Shown here piece by piece: positions 55,717 through 64,000 of a stretch of DNA of 64,000 nucleotides. Origin of the DNA: Chitinophagaceae bacterium. GTDB lineage: Bacteria; Bacteroidota; Bacteroidia; Chitinophagales; Chitinophagaceae. The DNA is taken from NCBI GenBank assembly GCA_947456805.1, contig CANGTN010000001.1, positions 168,629 through 232,628 of the forward strand. Reading direction: 5' to 3'. The translations under genes were made by a program, and so were the position numbers. Below the pieces are notes generated by a model. That model was not told the origin of the DNA and searched no databases. It saw only the letters and a list, made by a program, of their open reading frames with translations. The stretch's first letter is position 1; each line of letters starts with the position of its first letter.

Positions 55717-56148
55717 ATGCAACACCATACCCTATTAGAAATGCCACCATTCAATAAAAACAGAAAACTGGCATTCTTGTTTAGAGACCGGCACAATGAT
55801 TTATTGTTTGTTTGTAAAATCAGAAGGGCTATCAGAACTGCTATGGCTCATCATAAAATAATCCAGTTTATTCAGGAAGAATTTTTGAATGAATTTCAAC
55901 CCAATTTTATTGAAGAAGAACAATGGTTGTTTTCAAAAATACCAAGCAATCATCCTTTAAGAATAAAAGCAGAAGAACAACATACCGAATTAATTAATTT
56001 GATAACGACAACTTCTCCTGAATGTAAATTGTATGATTCGCTACCTGAAACTTTCGCCAATTTACTGGAAGAACATATTCGCTTTGAAGTGCGAACCCTC
56101 TTTCCTTATATAGAACAATCAATGTATCAAAAGACATCTGTTGCTTAA
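55717..56148 (+). CDS. Hemerythrin-like (HHE) domain protein
   Basis: 143 residues in a four-helix arrangement with the ligand spacing of hemerythrin: RDRHNDLLFVCKIRRA, FIEEEQWLFSKI, AEEQHTELINL and LLEEHIRFEVRTLFPYIE. Known members bind a di-iron centre and sense or carry O2 or NO, or handle iron. Its place inside a polysaccharide operon, 40 bp after the barrel-like gene, is unusual. The annotated start at 55717 fits; an internal ATG would cut the first helix. Confidence 0.82.
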   Translation: MQHHTLLEMPPFNKNRKLAFLFRDRHNDLLFVCKIRRAIRTAMAHHKIIQFIQEEFLNEFQPNFIEEEQWLFSKIPSNHPLRIKAEEQHTELINLITTTSPECKLYDSLPETFANLLEEHIRFEVRTLFPYIEQSMYQKTSVA

Positions 56149-56233
56149 GCAACTTGACTTTTTTGTTCTTTAAAAGTATTGTCGATACTGCTTTTCATGC
56201 GTATTTGTTTTTTCATCTCTCAAATAATTCAAT

Positions 56234-57331
56234 ATGCTCATTACTATTGTTGCTGGGGCAAGGCCCAACTTTATGAAAATTGCACCCATCATAAAGTCTA
56301 TTAAAAACGCTCAGTTAATATCTAATAATATCAACTACAGGCTGGTGCATACCGGACAGCATTATGACCAAAAAATGAGCGGAGATTTTTTTGAACAACT
56401 AGGCATTCCACACCCCGATAATAACCTAGAGTGTGGAGGTGGCACACAAGCAGAACAGACAGCGGCAATCATGGTAAAGTTTGAAAAAGAATTACTCGAA
56501 AACAAACCGGATGTTGTGTTGGTAGTTGGAGATGTTACCTCTACAATGGCATGTACTATTACTGCAAAAAAACTTGGTGTAGATACGGTGCATGTTGAAG
56601 CAGGAATCAGATCAGGAGACATGACAATGCCCGAGGAAATCAATAGAATTCTTACAGATGCTATTTCAGATTATTTTTTTACTACAAGTACAATAGCCAA
56701 TGATTTTTTGAAAGCACAAAAAATTAGCGAAGATAAAATTCATTTTGTTGGTAATACCATGATTGATACTTTGTATCAAAATATAGATAGACTTCAGCAA
56801 CCTTCATTTTGGTTAACCTATGGTTTACAGAATCAAAATTATTTTTTGTTAACCCTACACCGACCAACGAATGTAGACAATCCTAAAAAGCTACAAGAAA
56901 TTTTAGAAGCTATCCGAAATGCTACAAAAGGATTTCAAGTATTATTTCCTGTTCATCCCAGAACAAGACAGGTTATTGATGCATTTCAAATAGATACCAA
57001 TCGGTTTATATTGATTGAACCACAAGGATATCTCGAATTTATTTATTTGGTCAAAAATGCAAAAGGGGTGATCACAGATTCGGGAGGTATTACAGAAGAG
57101 GCTACGGTACTTCATGTTCCCTGCCTTACCATGCGAAATTCTACCGAACGACCAGAAACGGTATTACAGGGAACGAATGAACTGGTCGGAGATGACTTGC
57201 AAAAGCTTGAAGGTTATTTACAAAAAATTATTGCAGGGGGTTGGAAAAAAGGAACTATTCCGGAGTTGTGGGATGGGCAGTCTGCTAATAGGATTGTTGA
57301 AAAGTTAACGCTCATCTATGAAAATGCTTGA
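56234..57331 (+). CDS. wecB: UDP-N-acetylglucosamine 2-epimerase (non-hydrolysing)
   Basis: 365 residues. The signature GARPNFMKIAPIIKSI opens the protein. TGQHYDQKMSGDFFEQLGIP, VVGDVTSTMA, HVEAGIRSGDMTMPEEINR, LTLHRPTNVDN and ITDSGGITEEATVL follow, carrying the catalytic Asp, Glu and His residues of WecB. It interconverts UDP-GlcNAc and UDP-ManNAc. UDP-ManNAc is therefore a likely building block of the polymer; no UDP-ManNAc dehydrogenase is seen nearby. Confidence 0.95.
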   Translation: MLITIVAGARPNFMKIAPIIKSIKNAQLISNNINYRLVHTGQHYDQKMSGDFFEQLGIPHPDNNLECGGGTQAEQTAAIMVKFEKELLENKPDVVLVVGDVTSTMACTITAKKLGVDTVHVEAGIRSGDMTMPEEINRILTDAISDYFFTTSTIANDFLKAQKISEDKIHFVGNTMIDTLYQNIDRLQQPSFWLTYGLQNQNYFLLTLHRPTNVDNPKKLQEILEAIRNATKGFQVLFPVHPRTRQVIDAFQIDTNRFILIEPQGYLEFIYLVKNAKGVITDSGGITEEATVLHVPCLTMRNSTERPETVLQGTNELVGDDLQKLEGYLQKIIAGGWKKGTIPELWDGQSANRIVEKLTLIYENA

Positions 57332-57355
57332 TTTTTTAGCCATTAAAATTTTATT

Positions 57356-58315
57356 ATGAAAAATAAGTATTTATTAAAGGGAATCATAAAAAGTATTCCG
57401 GGGATAGAATACATTTATAATTTTCATAAACAAACAGGGGGGTCTTGTAATGCAAGATATTGTTATGTAGTGTGGCTGACACATTTAACTTATGCTTTTC
57501 AAAATGGGGTAAAAGAAACGCCCAAACATGTAGTTGAATTAGGACCCGGAGACACTTTGGGAACAGGTTTTGCAGCGTTAATTACAGGTGCAGATAAATA
57601 TTACGCGTTAGATATAGTAAGGTATACCAATGTGGAAGAAAGTTTAAAAATTTTTGATGAACTTGTTTTATTGTTTAAAAACAAAACTCCTATTCCTAGT
57701 CAGGAAGAGTTTCCCTTGATCCGCCCGCTGCTGAATAATTACGAATTTCCCGATTATTTGTTTGAAGAAAATAGTTTAGAGTGCCTATTAAGTCCTGAAC
57801 GAATTGATCGCATTATAAGTGCAATTAAAACAATTGATGATGTTACGGAACAAAAAACCAGTCAGATGATATCTTTTGTTGTTCCTTGGTTGGGTAATAA
57901 TATCATTGAAAATGATTCCATTGATATGATTTTTTCTCAAGCTGTTTTACAACATATTGATCAACTTGAGTTAACCTACAATTATATGTATCAATGGTTG
58001 AAACCAAATGGAATTATCTCTCATGAGATAGATTTTAAATCAATGGGCTCTGCTGATACATGGGATGGGCATTGGGCTTACTCTGATATTGAATGGATGA
58101 TAGTTAAGGGTCGCAAATTGTTTTATATCAATAGAGAGGCATATTCAACACACAAGCAGCTGCTAAAAAACAATCGATTCGAAGTGCTCTTTGAGCGTAA
58201 ATGTTATCAGACACCAACACTTACTAAAAATAAAATAGCACGTCGGTTTAAATCTTTTTCAGATGATGATTTACAAAATACAAATACCTTTTTTCAGGCT
58301 ACTAAACCAATGTAA
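57356..58315 (+). CDS. Class I SAM methyltransferase of the polysaccharide locus
   Basis: 319 residues. The motif I region is HVVELGPGDTLGTGFAALI, followed by YYALDIVRY as the acidic motif II, then IDMIFSQAVLQHID and WLKPNGIISHEIDF. The N-terminal 60 residues are basic and may bind a lipid-linked substrate. Probably a sugar O-methyltransferase or a chain-end modifier; target unknown. It follows wecB by 24 bp. Confidence 0.85.
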   Translation: MKNKYLLKGIIKSIPGIEYIYNFHKQTGGSCNARYCYVVWLTHLTYAFQNGVKETPKHVVELGPGDTLGTGFAALITGADKYYALDIVRYTNVEESLKIFDELVLLFKNKTPIPSQEEFPLIRPLLNNYEFPDYLFEENSLECLLSPERIDRIISAIKTIDDVTEQKTSQMISFVVPWLGNNIIENDSIDMIFSQAVLQHIDQLELTYNYMYQWLKPNGIISHEIDFKSMGSADTWDGHWAYSDIEWMIVKGRKLFYINREAYSTHKQLLKNNRFEVLFERKCYQTPTLTKNKIARRFKSFSDDDLQNTNTFFQATKPM

Positions 58316-58369
58316 TTAATAGCAATATTCTATAGAGCACATCGCTATTAATTTATAAGAAATACAATC

Positions 58370-59761
58370 ATGAATAAACAGTTTAAACAATACTTGCAAT
58401 TATTGCTAATTTTCTTAGATGTCATATTGCTCAATACTTCTTATCTAATTGCTTCCTTGTTTTTTGTAAAAACACAAACCATTGGCGAGATCAATTATTA
58501 TTTGTTGTTTTGGTTTTCATTAAATATTTCATGGATATTATTATCGCTCATTTTTGGTGTGTATAGTGGAAAAATAATTGTTGATTTTGAATCATTTACA
58601 AAGCGAACGGGTCAAGTATATATTTTATGGGTTGTATTTTGCTTATTTCATTTGGTAATTGTTCGTGAAGTAAGTTTTCCAAGATCATTTATCTTTTTTT
58701 CAATCAGCAATTTTGCAGTAGCATTGATTATAAATCGTTTTATTTATTTTATTGTAAAACATTATGTAAGAATCAAACACCATTGGGATAATAAGATACT
58801 CATACTTGGCTTTAATGACACTTCAAAAAAACTAGCAAGTTATTTAGAAGAGGAAGGCCTCAATATAGAATTGGTGGGCTTTATAGAAGATGAAGGCAAT
58901 ATACATGAGTTAACAAATTATCCGATTGTTGCAAATATTAATGATACTATTAAAATTGCAAAAGAGTTATCTGTAAATGAAATATTCTCAACTATTACAC
59001 CCGAACAAAATGATTATGTTTATACGCTGATGAATGAAGCTGAAAATAAATGTGTTCGTTTTAAAGTAGTACCTAATCTTTCTGTTTTTTTGAGTAAACC
59101 AGTTGTAGTAGATTATATACGAGACTTGCCCATACTTGCATTAAGAAGCGACCCTTTAGAAGATGTTGCTAATAGAGTAAAAAAGAGAGTATTGGATATA
59201 ATTGTAAGCAGTCTGGTTATTCTTTTTATTTTGTCTTGGTTAATTCCGATAATTGGTATTTTAATTTTTTTAGAATCGAAAGGCCCTATCTTTTTTGCGC
59301 AATTACGTACCGGAAAAAATTTAGAACCATTTTATTGTTTGAAGTTCAGAAGCATGAAAATAAACAAGGATTCTGACTTAAAACAAGCTACCAAAAATGA
59401 TAGTCGTGTTACAAGAGTTGGTGCATTTCTACGTAAAACAAGTTTGGATGAGTTCCCCCAATTTATCAATGTATTGAAGGGCGATATGAGTTTGGTTGGC
59501 CCAAGACCACACATGGTAAAACATACAGATGATTTTTCAAAAGTAGTAGATCACTATATGCTTCGTCAATTTTTAAAACCGGGCATTACGGGCTGGGCAC
59601 AAATCAATGGATATCGTGGTGAAATTGCCAGTGCCGATCAAATAAAAGACAGGGTATCAAGTGATTTGTGGTATCTGGAACATTGGACTGTTTGGTTGGA
59701 TTTGCGAATTATTTTTTTAACTGTTTTTAAGGTTTTCACAGGAGATAAAAATGCGTACTAG
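58370..59761 (+). CDS. Undecaprenyl-phosphate glycosyl-1-phosphate transferase, WcaJ-like
   Basis: 463 residues. Four N-terminal helices and a CoA-binding-like domain (ILILGFNDTSKKLASYL) precede the bacterial sugar transferase domain. That domain begins KRVLDIIVSSLVILFIL and contains FFAQLRTGKN, FYCLKFRSMKIN, SLDEFPQFINVLKGDMSLVG, PRPHMV and KPGITGWAQINGYRGE. It starts repeat-unit synthesis by transferring a sugar phosphate to undecaprenyl phosphate. As the initiating enzyme it is essential to the locus although it lies near its end. Confidence 0.94.
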   Translation: MNKQFKQYLQLLLIFLDVILLNTSYLIASLFFVKTQTIGEINYYLLFWFSLNISWILLSLIFGVYSGKIIVDFESFTKRTGQVYILWVVFCLFHLVIVREVSFPRSFIFFSISNFAVALIINRFIYFIVKHYVRIKHHWDNKILILGFNDTSKKLASYLEEEGLNIELVGFIEDEGNIHELTNYPIVANINDTIKIAKELSVNEIFSTITPEQNDYVYTLMNEAENKCVRFKVVPNLSVFLSKPVVVDYIRDLPILALRSDPLEDVANRVKKRVLDIIVSSLVILFILSWLIPIIGILIFLESKGPIFFAQLRTGKNLEPFYCLKFRSMKINKDSDLKQATKNDSRVTRVGAFLRKTSLDEFPQFINVLKGDMSLVGPRPHMVKHTDDFSKVVDHYMLRQFLKPGITGWAQINGYRGEIASADQIKDRVSSDLWYLEHWTVWLDLRIIFLTVFKVFTGDKNAY

Positions 59762-59803
59762 TGCAACTTTAGTTTTAAAATTTTCTTTTTCAATTACAAT
59801 TAA

Positions 59804-60976
59804 ATGAATCTATTCAATTCATCTTTTATTTTAAGTAATAAACGCTTTGGCTGGATAGATTATGACAGAGGAATCAGCATTATTTTGGTTTCGTACAGGC
59901 ATTGTTTTGAATCGCTTGGAAATTCAGGAATTCGTCTTGCAGATTTCCCTTTGTTAAACTACATCAATATTTTTCTTTTTGGTTTTAGAATGCCATTGTT
60001 TTTTATCGCTTCAGGTATTTTTATCTCAACAAGTATTGAAAAATATGGCTTGGCTAAATATGCTACTAGTAGGGCACAAACTATTTTACATCCTTTATTG
60101 GTTTGGGGGATAATACAAATTTCACTGCAAATATTTTTTTCTGATCATACTAATACCACAACAACCCCAATGTATTATTTGTACCTTATTGTTGATCCAA
60201 GAGAAACGGCACAGTTTTGGTATTTGAATACACTTTTTTTTGTGGGAATTATCTATTCAATTGTAAAGGTAAAATTTAAAGTAAAGGGTTGGCAGCAAAT
60301 TATAATCGGGTTGCTGCTGTATTTTTTATTGCCATTATTGCGAATGAAAAATTTATACCTTGGATTTGTGATGGATATTTTTCAGTATTATCTGTTTTTT
60401 GCACTAGGAGATGCAATTGCATCGTTTATGTTGAATCCAGATAGCGCTAAAATTTTTGCATCCCGCAGATTCTTACTTATGTTATTGCCATTATTTATTA
60501 CGATCCAATTCTTTTTTACAAAAATTAATCTGGAACAACAAAGCAATTATTTTGTAGAACACCACATGCCAATCTTTTTTTTATTGGTCGCATTCGTGGG
60601 TTGTGCACTTTCAATTAATATTTCATTCATACTAAAAAGCATGAAGAAGCTTCCCATACTTAGGGTAATTGGTTATCACTCGGTACATATTTATTGCATG
60701 CAAATAATTGCAATGGCGGCTGTTAAGTTTTTATTGATTAAAATTTTTGGTCTAACCTATCCGCCCTTATTGGTGCCAGTTATATTGGTATTGGGTTTGT
60801 TGCTGCCGATGCTAGCATATAATCTTTTTTTACGGGTCAATATGTGGTGGCTGTTTTCTTTGAAAAAACCAGTAGAAGACATATTGTTTTTAAAAGGAAA
60901 GAAAACAAATAAGAAAACAATTATTCAGCAAGTTCCTCAAGCCAAAATTATTCACCTATTTAAATTAAAAGATTAA
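59804..60976 (+). CDS. Acyltransferase 3 family membrane protein
   Basis: 390 residues, about ten helices. The N-terminal catalytic block is WIDYDRGISIILVSYRHCFE, with the active-site His preceded by Arg, then LFGFRMPLFFIASGIF, the usual second block of acyltransferase_3 proteins. These enzymes add O-acetyl or similar groups to extracytoplasmic polysaccharides. The basic Lys-rich tail (FLKGKKTNKKTIIQQV) is probably cytoplasmic. It is the last + strand gene of the locus. Confidence 0.9.
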   Translation: MNLFNSSFILSNKRFGWIDYDRGISIILVSYRHCFESLGNSGIRLADFPLLNYINIFLFGFRMPLFFIASGIFISTSIEKYGLAKYATSRAQTILHPLLVWGIIQISLQIFFSDHTNTTTTPMYYLYLIVDPRETAQFWYLNTLFFVGIIYSIVKVKFKVKGWQQIIIGLLLYFLLPLLRMKNLYLGFVMDIFQYYLFFALGDAIASFMLNPDSAKIFASRRFLLMLLPLFITIQFFFTKINLEQQSNYFVEHHMPIFFLLVAFVGCALSINISFILKSMKKLPILRVIGYHSVHIYCMQIIAMAAVKFLLIKIFGLTYPPLLVPVILVLGLLLPMLAYNLFLRVNMWWLFSLKKPVEDILFLKGKKTNKKTIIQQVPQAKIIHLFKLKD

Positions 60977-61010
60977 ATATTTTCATATTACAAGAATATT
61001 AAAAAATAAA

Positions 61011-62405
61011 TTACAACAGTATTGGTATGCCAAAAAGCGATTGAACAGATTTTAAAAATGTAAAAACAATTTCAGATGATTTTACAAAAATTGAAACAGT
61101 ATATTCTAATATTCCTATATCCGGGTTTCCATTAATTGTATTGCCTATAAAGTCTTGATTAAAACCTACATCTATACCATTGTCTATTGCTATAGAACCT
61201 CTTACAAGAGTATAATCCCATTCACTCGGTGAGCCTGAAGTATTTGAAAACAAATTGATAGAATCGTTTAATATTTCATTGCTTCCCAAAGTGATACCCA
61301 AAGATCCCGAAGACATCCGATAAATATTATTGCTATGAATTATTTGTCCTAGATCAAGTTTTTTTGTTGCAAAATCTATCCCTGATGAAAGCCAGAAAAT
61401 ATTATTTTTTAAAACAATCATCCCTTGTGTACCTATATCTTCCATCCAAAACAATACTGTTGGCTGAGTGAATTGTTGAATAGTCTCTATTACATTATTA
61501 TTAAAGTATTGTAAATTATTGATACTAACTGTAAATGTTGGCCCATTATGATAAACCCCCAAATAACCACAATTAATAATTTTGTTGTAACCAATGATAT
61601 TATCACTGGCAATGCCTTTGGTGTTGCTTCCAATTTCTATAAACCCATTACAGTTGATTGCTGAATTGTATAATATTTTATTATTGTTCATGGTATCACC
61701 AAAAAATTCAACAGCTCCTCCGTCATATCCATAATCATAACTTATTGCCCAGCAATTTTCGAGTCGGTTGTAAGAAATTATATTGTTTGAACTGCCTATC
61801 ACCATTGGGTTTGCACCAAAATCATCATCACCATTTATACTTGTAGGTGTATTTCTTACCATTCTCAAATTGTAAATATAATTTCCGGTTATGGTAGTAA
61901 AGTCAGAGCCTTTGTTTACTGAGATGCCAATACCCACTAAAGAAATGTCACAGTTCTTAACAGTACAGTTTGGTGAATTATCAATGTTTATTGCATAGCT
62001 AATATTTGCTAGTATGGAGTGGTCTTTTTTGTCAATTGATTTATCTGTAATTTTTATTCCATCAATTACTACATATTCGCTGTTTTTGATATTGATGATA
62101 TCACTAAATGGGGTTTCAAATTCAGGCAAATTTCCCGAACCATAATTCCCATAAACAATTGGGCTATCAAATGTGCCAGATCTGAGAATGTTTAGTTTGC
62201 CCGAAAATGTTTCTCCTCTTTTAAAGAGAACCATATCTCCAGGATTTAATAAACTTGTTCCGTTGTTTACATCTTCAATTGTTTTCCATGGGTTTGCTAA
62301 TGTACCATCAGCGATTACAGAAGTTGATGATGGATTGACATAATAAATAGTTGCATTTGATTTATTAAATAGTAGTAACATCATGATAATTACAGTTGCT
62401 TTCAT
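61011..62405 (-). CDS. Exported right-handed parallel beta-helix protein
   Basis: 464 residues with a signal peptide (VIIMMLLLFNKSNA). NPSSTSVIADGTLANPWKTI is the start seen in many DUF1565/beta-helix proteins. Repeats such as ITGNYIYNL, ISYNRLENCW, IIGYNKIINCGYLGV and YFNNNVIETI then form helix rungs, and the end of the fold reads NGNPDIGILEY. It may bind or cleave a glycan. The 29 residues after that fold end (TVSIFVKSSEIVFTFLKSV onward) are hydrophobic and unlike a T9SS domain; they may be a non-native extension. Confidence 0.8.
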   Translation of the reverse strand: MKATVIIMMLLLFNKSNATIYYVNPSSTSVIADGTLANPWKTIEDVNNGTSLLNPGDMVLFKRGETFSGKLNILRSGTFDSPIVYGNYGSGNLPEFETPFSDIINIKNSEYVVIDGIKITDKSIDKKDHSILANISYAINIDNSPNCTVKNCDISLVGIGISVNKGSDFTTITGNYIYNLRMVRNTPTSINGDDDFGANPMVIGSSNNIISYNRLENCWAISYDYGYDGGAVEFFGDTMNNNKILYNSAINCNGFIEIGSNTKGIASDNIIGYNKIINCGYLGVYHNGPTFTVSINNLQYFNNNVIETIQQFTQPTVLFWMEDIGTQGMIVLKNNIFWLSSGIDFATKKLDLGQIIHSNNIYRMSSGSLGITLGSNEILNDSINLFSNTSGSPSEWDYTLVRGSIAIDNGIDVGFNQDFIGNTINGNPDIGILEYTVSIFVKSSEIVFTFLKSVQSLFGIPILL

Positions 62406-62508
62406 TTTTTATTATTTTAAGTTGTTATAAAATTTTCCTGTTAAGTTTAATCATATTATCTGCCCGAACAATGATTTTTAATCAATGCTGATAGGTGTCA
62501 TCCTTAAT

Positions 62509-62543
62509 ACAAAAAATCCAGCCTTTCGAGCTGGATTTTTTGT
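62509..62543 (-). terminator. Rho-independent terminator of the adhesin gene
   Basis: A perfect 14-bp stem (ACAAAAAATCCAGC with its complement) with a 7-nt loop and a T6 tract on the minus strand, 44 bp past the stop codon at 62587. Confidence 0.85.
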
Positions 62544-62586
62544 AAATCGAATATTCGTTCCGATTAAAATAATTGGCACATTTTAA

Positions 62587-64000
62587 TTATTGTTTAATCA
62601 CTTTATAACTTTCTTCTTCATCACCAATTTTAATGTTCACCATATAAACTCCCGGAGCAAAATTATTTCCGAATGTAAAATCCTGACGGTTACATGCCGG
62701 AGATTTATAAACTACTACACCGAAGGAGTTAGTAACTATAATTTGTACCGGCTTCCATATTTTTTCTGACTCAATAGTTACTCTAAAATAATTGGTGCTT
62801 GGATTTGGATATACTTTCGCTTTGAAATTGTGTTTACGGCGTTTTTCAGATACAGTAATAGATTTAGAAGCAGTACAACCTTTCGCATCTTTTACTATAA
62901 CGGTGTAAGAACCCGCAACCACATTATTAAAAACATTAGAAGTCTGGAAAGCACCATTGTTTAAACTATACGTATAAGTTGGTGTTCCGCCTGAAGCAGA
63001 GACTGTGATAGATGTTGTTCCGCCAAACACCGCAATTGAGCCTGCAGCAAGGGTTTCAACAATTGCAGAAGGTTGTGTAACAGCTACAGCAACCGTATCT
63101 TTCAAACCATTTGCATCGCTTACGATGTAAGCATAATTTCCTGCAACAACATTAAAAGTTCCAACGCCTGTGTAAGGAGTTGTTCCGCCCGAAGCACTTA
63201 CAGTTACCGATGTTGAACCACCATTACAATTGATTGAGCCGGCTGTTGCCACAGCAATTAAAGGAGTAATATTTGGTTGATTAAAAGAAATTGATTTGGT
63301 AGAAGTACAACCTCTTGCATCTTTCACTATCACAACATAAGTACCTGCAACTAAATTATTAAAAACATTAGAAGTCTGGAAAGCACCATTGTTCAAACTA
63401 TAAGTATACGGTGGCGTTCCTCCCGAAGCGGCAACGGTGATTGAAGTTGTGCCACCATTCACCGCAATTGAGCCTGCAGTAAGCGTTTCAACGATTGCAG
63501 AAGGTTGTGCAATAGCCACAGCAACAGTATCTTTTAATCCATTTACATCACTAACGATGTAAGTATAATTTCCTGCAACAACAGTAAAAGTTCCAACGCC
63601 AGTGTAAGGAGCGGTTCCTCCTGAAGCACTCACAGTAACAGAAGTTGACCCACCATTACAATTAATACTACCTGCGGTAGCAATAGCAACTAAAGGGCTG
63701 ATTGCATTAGGTTGTGTAATGGTAATAGATTTAGAAGCAGTACAACCTTTTGCATCTTTCACTACAACAGTATAATTACCAGCTACCAGATTATTAAAAA
63801 TATTGGAAGTTTGGAAAGCACCGTTGTTCAAACTATAAGTATACGTTGGCGTTCCTCCCGAAGCGGTAACAGTGATTGAAGTTGTGCCACCATTCACCGC
63901 AATAGAGCCTGCAGTAAGGGTTCCAACAATTGCAGTGGGTTGTGCAACAGCCACGGCAACAGTATCTTTTAATCCATTTACATCACTAACGATATAAGTA
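62587..64000 (-). CDS. SprB-repeat adhesin with T9SS type A sorting domain, N-terminus outside window
   Basis: At least 471 residues, still open at the window edge, so this is the C-terminal part of a larger protein. It is made of alternating SprB-type beta-sandwich modules: one with SGGTPTYTYSLNNGAFQTS and DAKGCTASKSI, one with GSINCNGGSTSVTVSASGGT and YIVSDVNGLKDTVAV. About 80 residues at the end form the sorting domain (KVYPNPSTNYFRVTIES, GVVVYKSP, FAPGVYMVNI). SprB-like proteins are surface adhesins of gliding or surface-attached Bacteroidota, exported by T9SS and attached to the outer surface. Confidence 0.93.
   Translation of the reverse strand, partial: TYIVSDVNGLKDTVAVAVAQPTAIVGTLTAGSIAVNGGTTSITVTASGGTPTYTYSLNNGAFQTSNIFNNLVAGNYTVVVKDAKGCTASKSITITQPNAISPLVAIATAGSINCNGGSTSVTVSASGGTAPYTGVGTFTVVAGNYTYIVSDVNGLKDTVAVAIAQPSAIVETLTAGSIAVNGGTTSITVAASGGTPPYTYSLNNGAFQTSNVFNNLVAGTYVVIVKDARGCTSTKSISFNQPNITPLIAVATAGSINCNGGSTSVTVSASGGTTPYTGVGTFNVVAGNYAYIVSDANGLKDTVAVAVTQPSAIVETLAAGSIAVFGGTTSITVSASGGTPTYTYSLNNGAFQTSNVFNNVVAGSYTVIVKDAKGCTASKSITVSEKRRKHNFKAKVYPNPSTNYFRVTIESEKIWKPVQIIVTNSFGVVVYKSPACNRQDFTFGNNFAPGVYMVNIKIGDEEESYKVIKQ
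62944..63850 (-). repeat. 432-435 bp tandem super-repeats in the adhesin gene
   Basis: The word (C/T)TGGAAAGCACC recurs at 62944, 63376 and 63811, giving periods of 432 and 435 bp (144-145 codons). Each period spans one pair of alternating modules. High DNA identity between units suggests recent expansion by recombination. Confidence 0.8.

Noticed and set aside
62587..64000. CRISPR array suggested by regular repeats
   Set aside because: The repeats are 432-435 bp, in frame, and encode SprB-type modules; no short repeat-spacer pattern exists.

Overview
The window is low-GC, gene-dense DNA from a member of the Bacteroidota, most likely a Chitinophagaceae-type organism. The evidence is a type IX secretion (T9SS) sorting domain and SprB-type repeats, a UpxY-type NusG paralog, DUF2480 and DUF3089 proteins, TAnnTTTG-type promoters with an upstream TTTG, and start sites without Shine-Dalgarno sequences. 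No rRNA, tRNA, CRISPR array, transposase, integrase or phage gene was recognised. The assignment below family level is inference.

Region 1 (1-11.2 kb) holds assorted metabolic and housekeeping genes: a nonsense-interrupted esterase, a CBM48 protein, a methyltransferase, a nucleoid-associated protein, a DUF3089 lipoprotein, a chromate transporter, a Pif1/RecD-like helicase, a short SSB and a second, intact esterase. Region 2 (11.2-16.1 kb) looks acquired. A small membrane-protein gene and a decayed paralog of it flank a heavy-metal module (Cys-rich exported protein, HMA-domain protein, TonB-dependent receptor). The units are separated by hairpin-rich non-coding elements ending in the same GTTA-C-GCAAG boundary, which resembles a cassette array without an integrase.

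Region 3 (16.4-36.9 kb) is core genome: nadA, a SurA/PpiD-like foldase, recQ, a KdsD-like isomerase, a GDP-mannose pyrophosphorylase, nadD, feoA, ybeY, mnmG, an L,D-transpeptidase-like protein, an rRNA methyltransferase, uvrB, an orphan ParA, an esterase and a cystathionine gamma-synthase/lyase. The 563-bp AT-rich gap between divergent nadA and the foldase carries a cluster of DnaA-box-like 9-mers. Two parS-like palindromes lie at the ybeY/mnmG junction 9 kb away, and genes to the right are mostly on the + strand. Together these suggest the window spans the replication origin (inference). A structured leader with mutually exclusive pairings precedes the PLP enzyme gene at 35.3 kb.

Region 4 (38.2-61 kb) is a co-directional Wzy-dependent surface-polysaccharide locus: Wza-type lipoprotein, Wzc-type tyrosine kinase, UpxY antiterminator, two deacetylase-like proteins, Wzy, Wzx, three GT4 glycosyltransferases, a CapK-like ligase, a DUF354 protein, two methyltransferases, a Gfo/Idh/MocA oxidoreductase coupled to an unrecognised barrel-like protein, a hemerythrin-like protein, UDP-GlcNAc 2-epimerase, a WcaJ-type initiating transferase and an acyltransferase. 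Two opposing genes close the window: an exported beta-helix protein, and the C-terminal part of a large SprB-repeat adhesin with a T9SS sorting domain.
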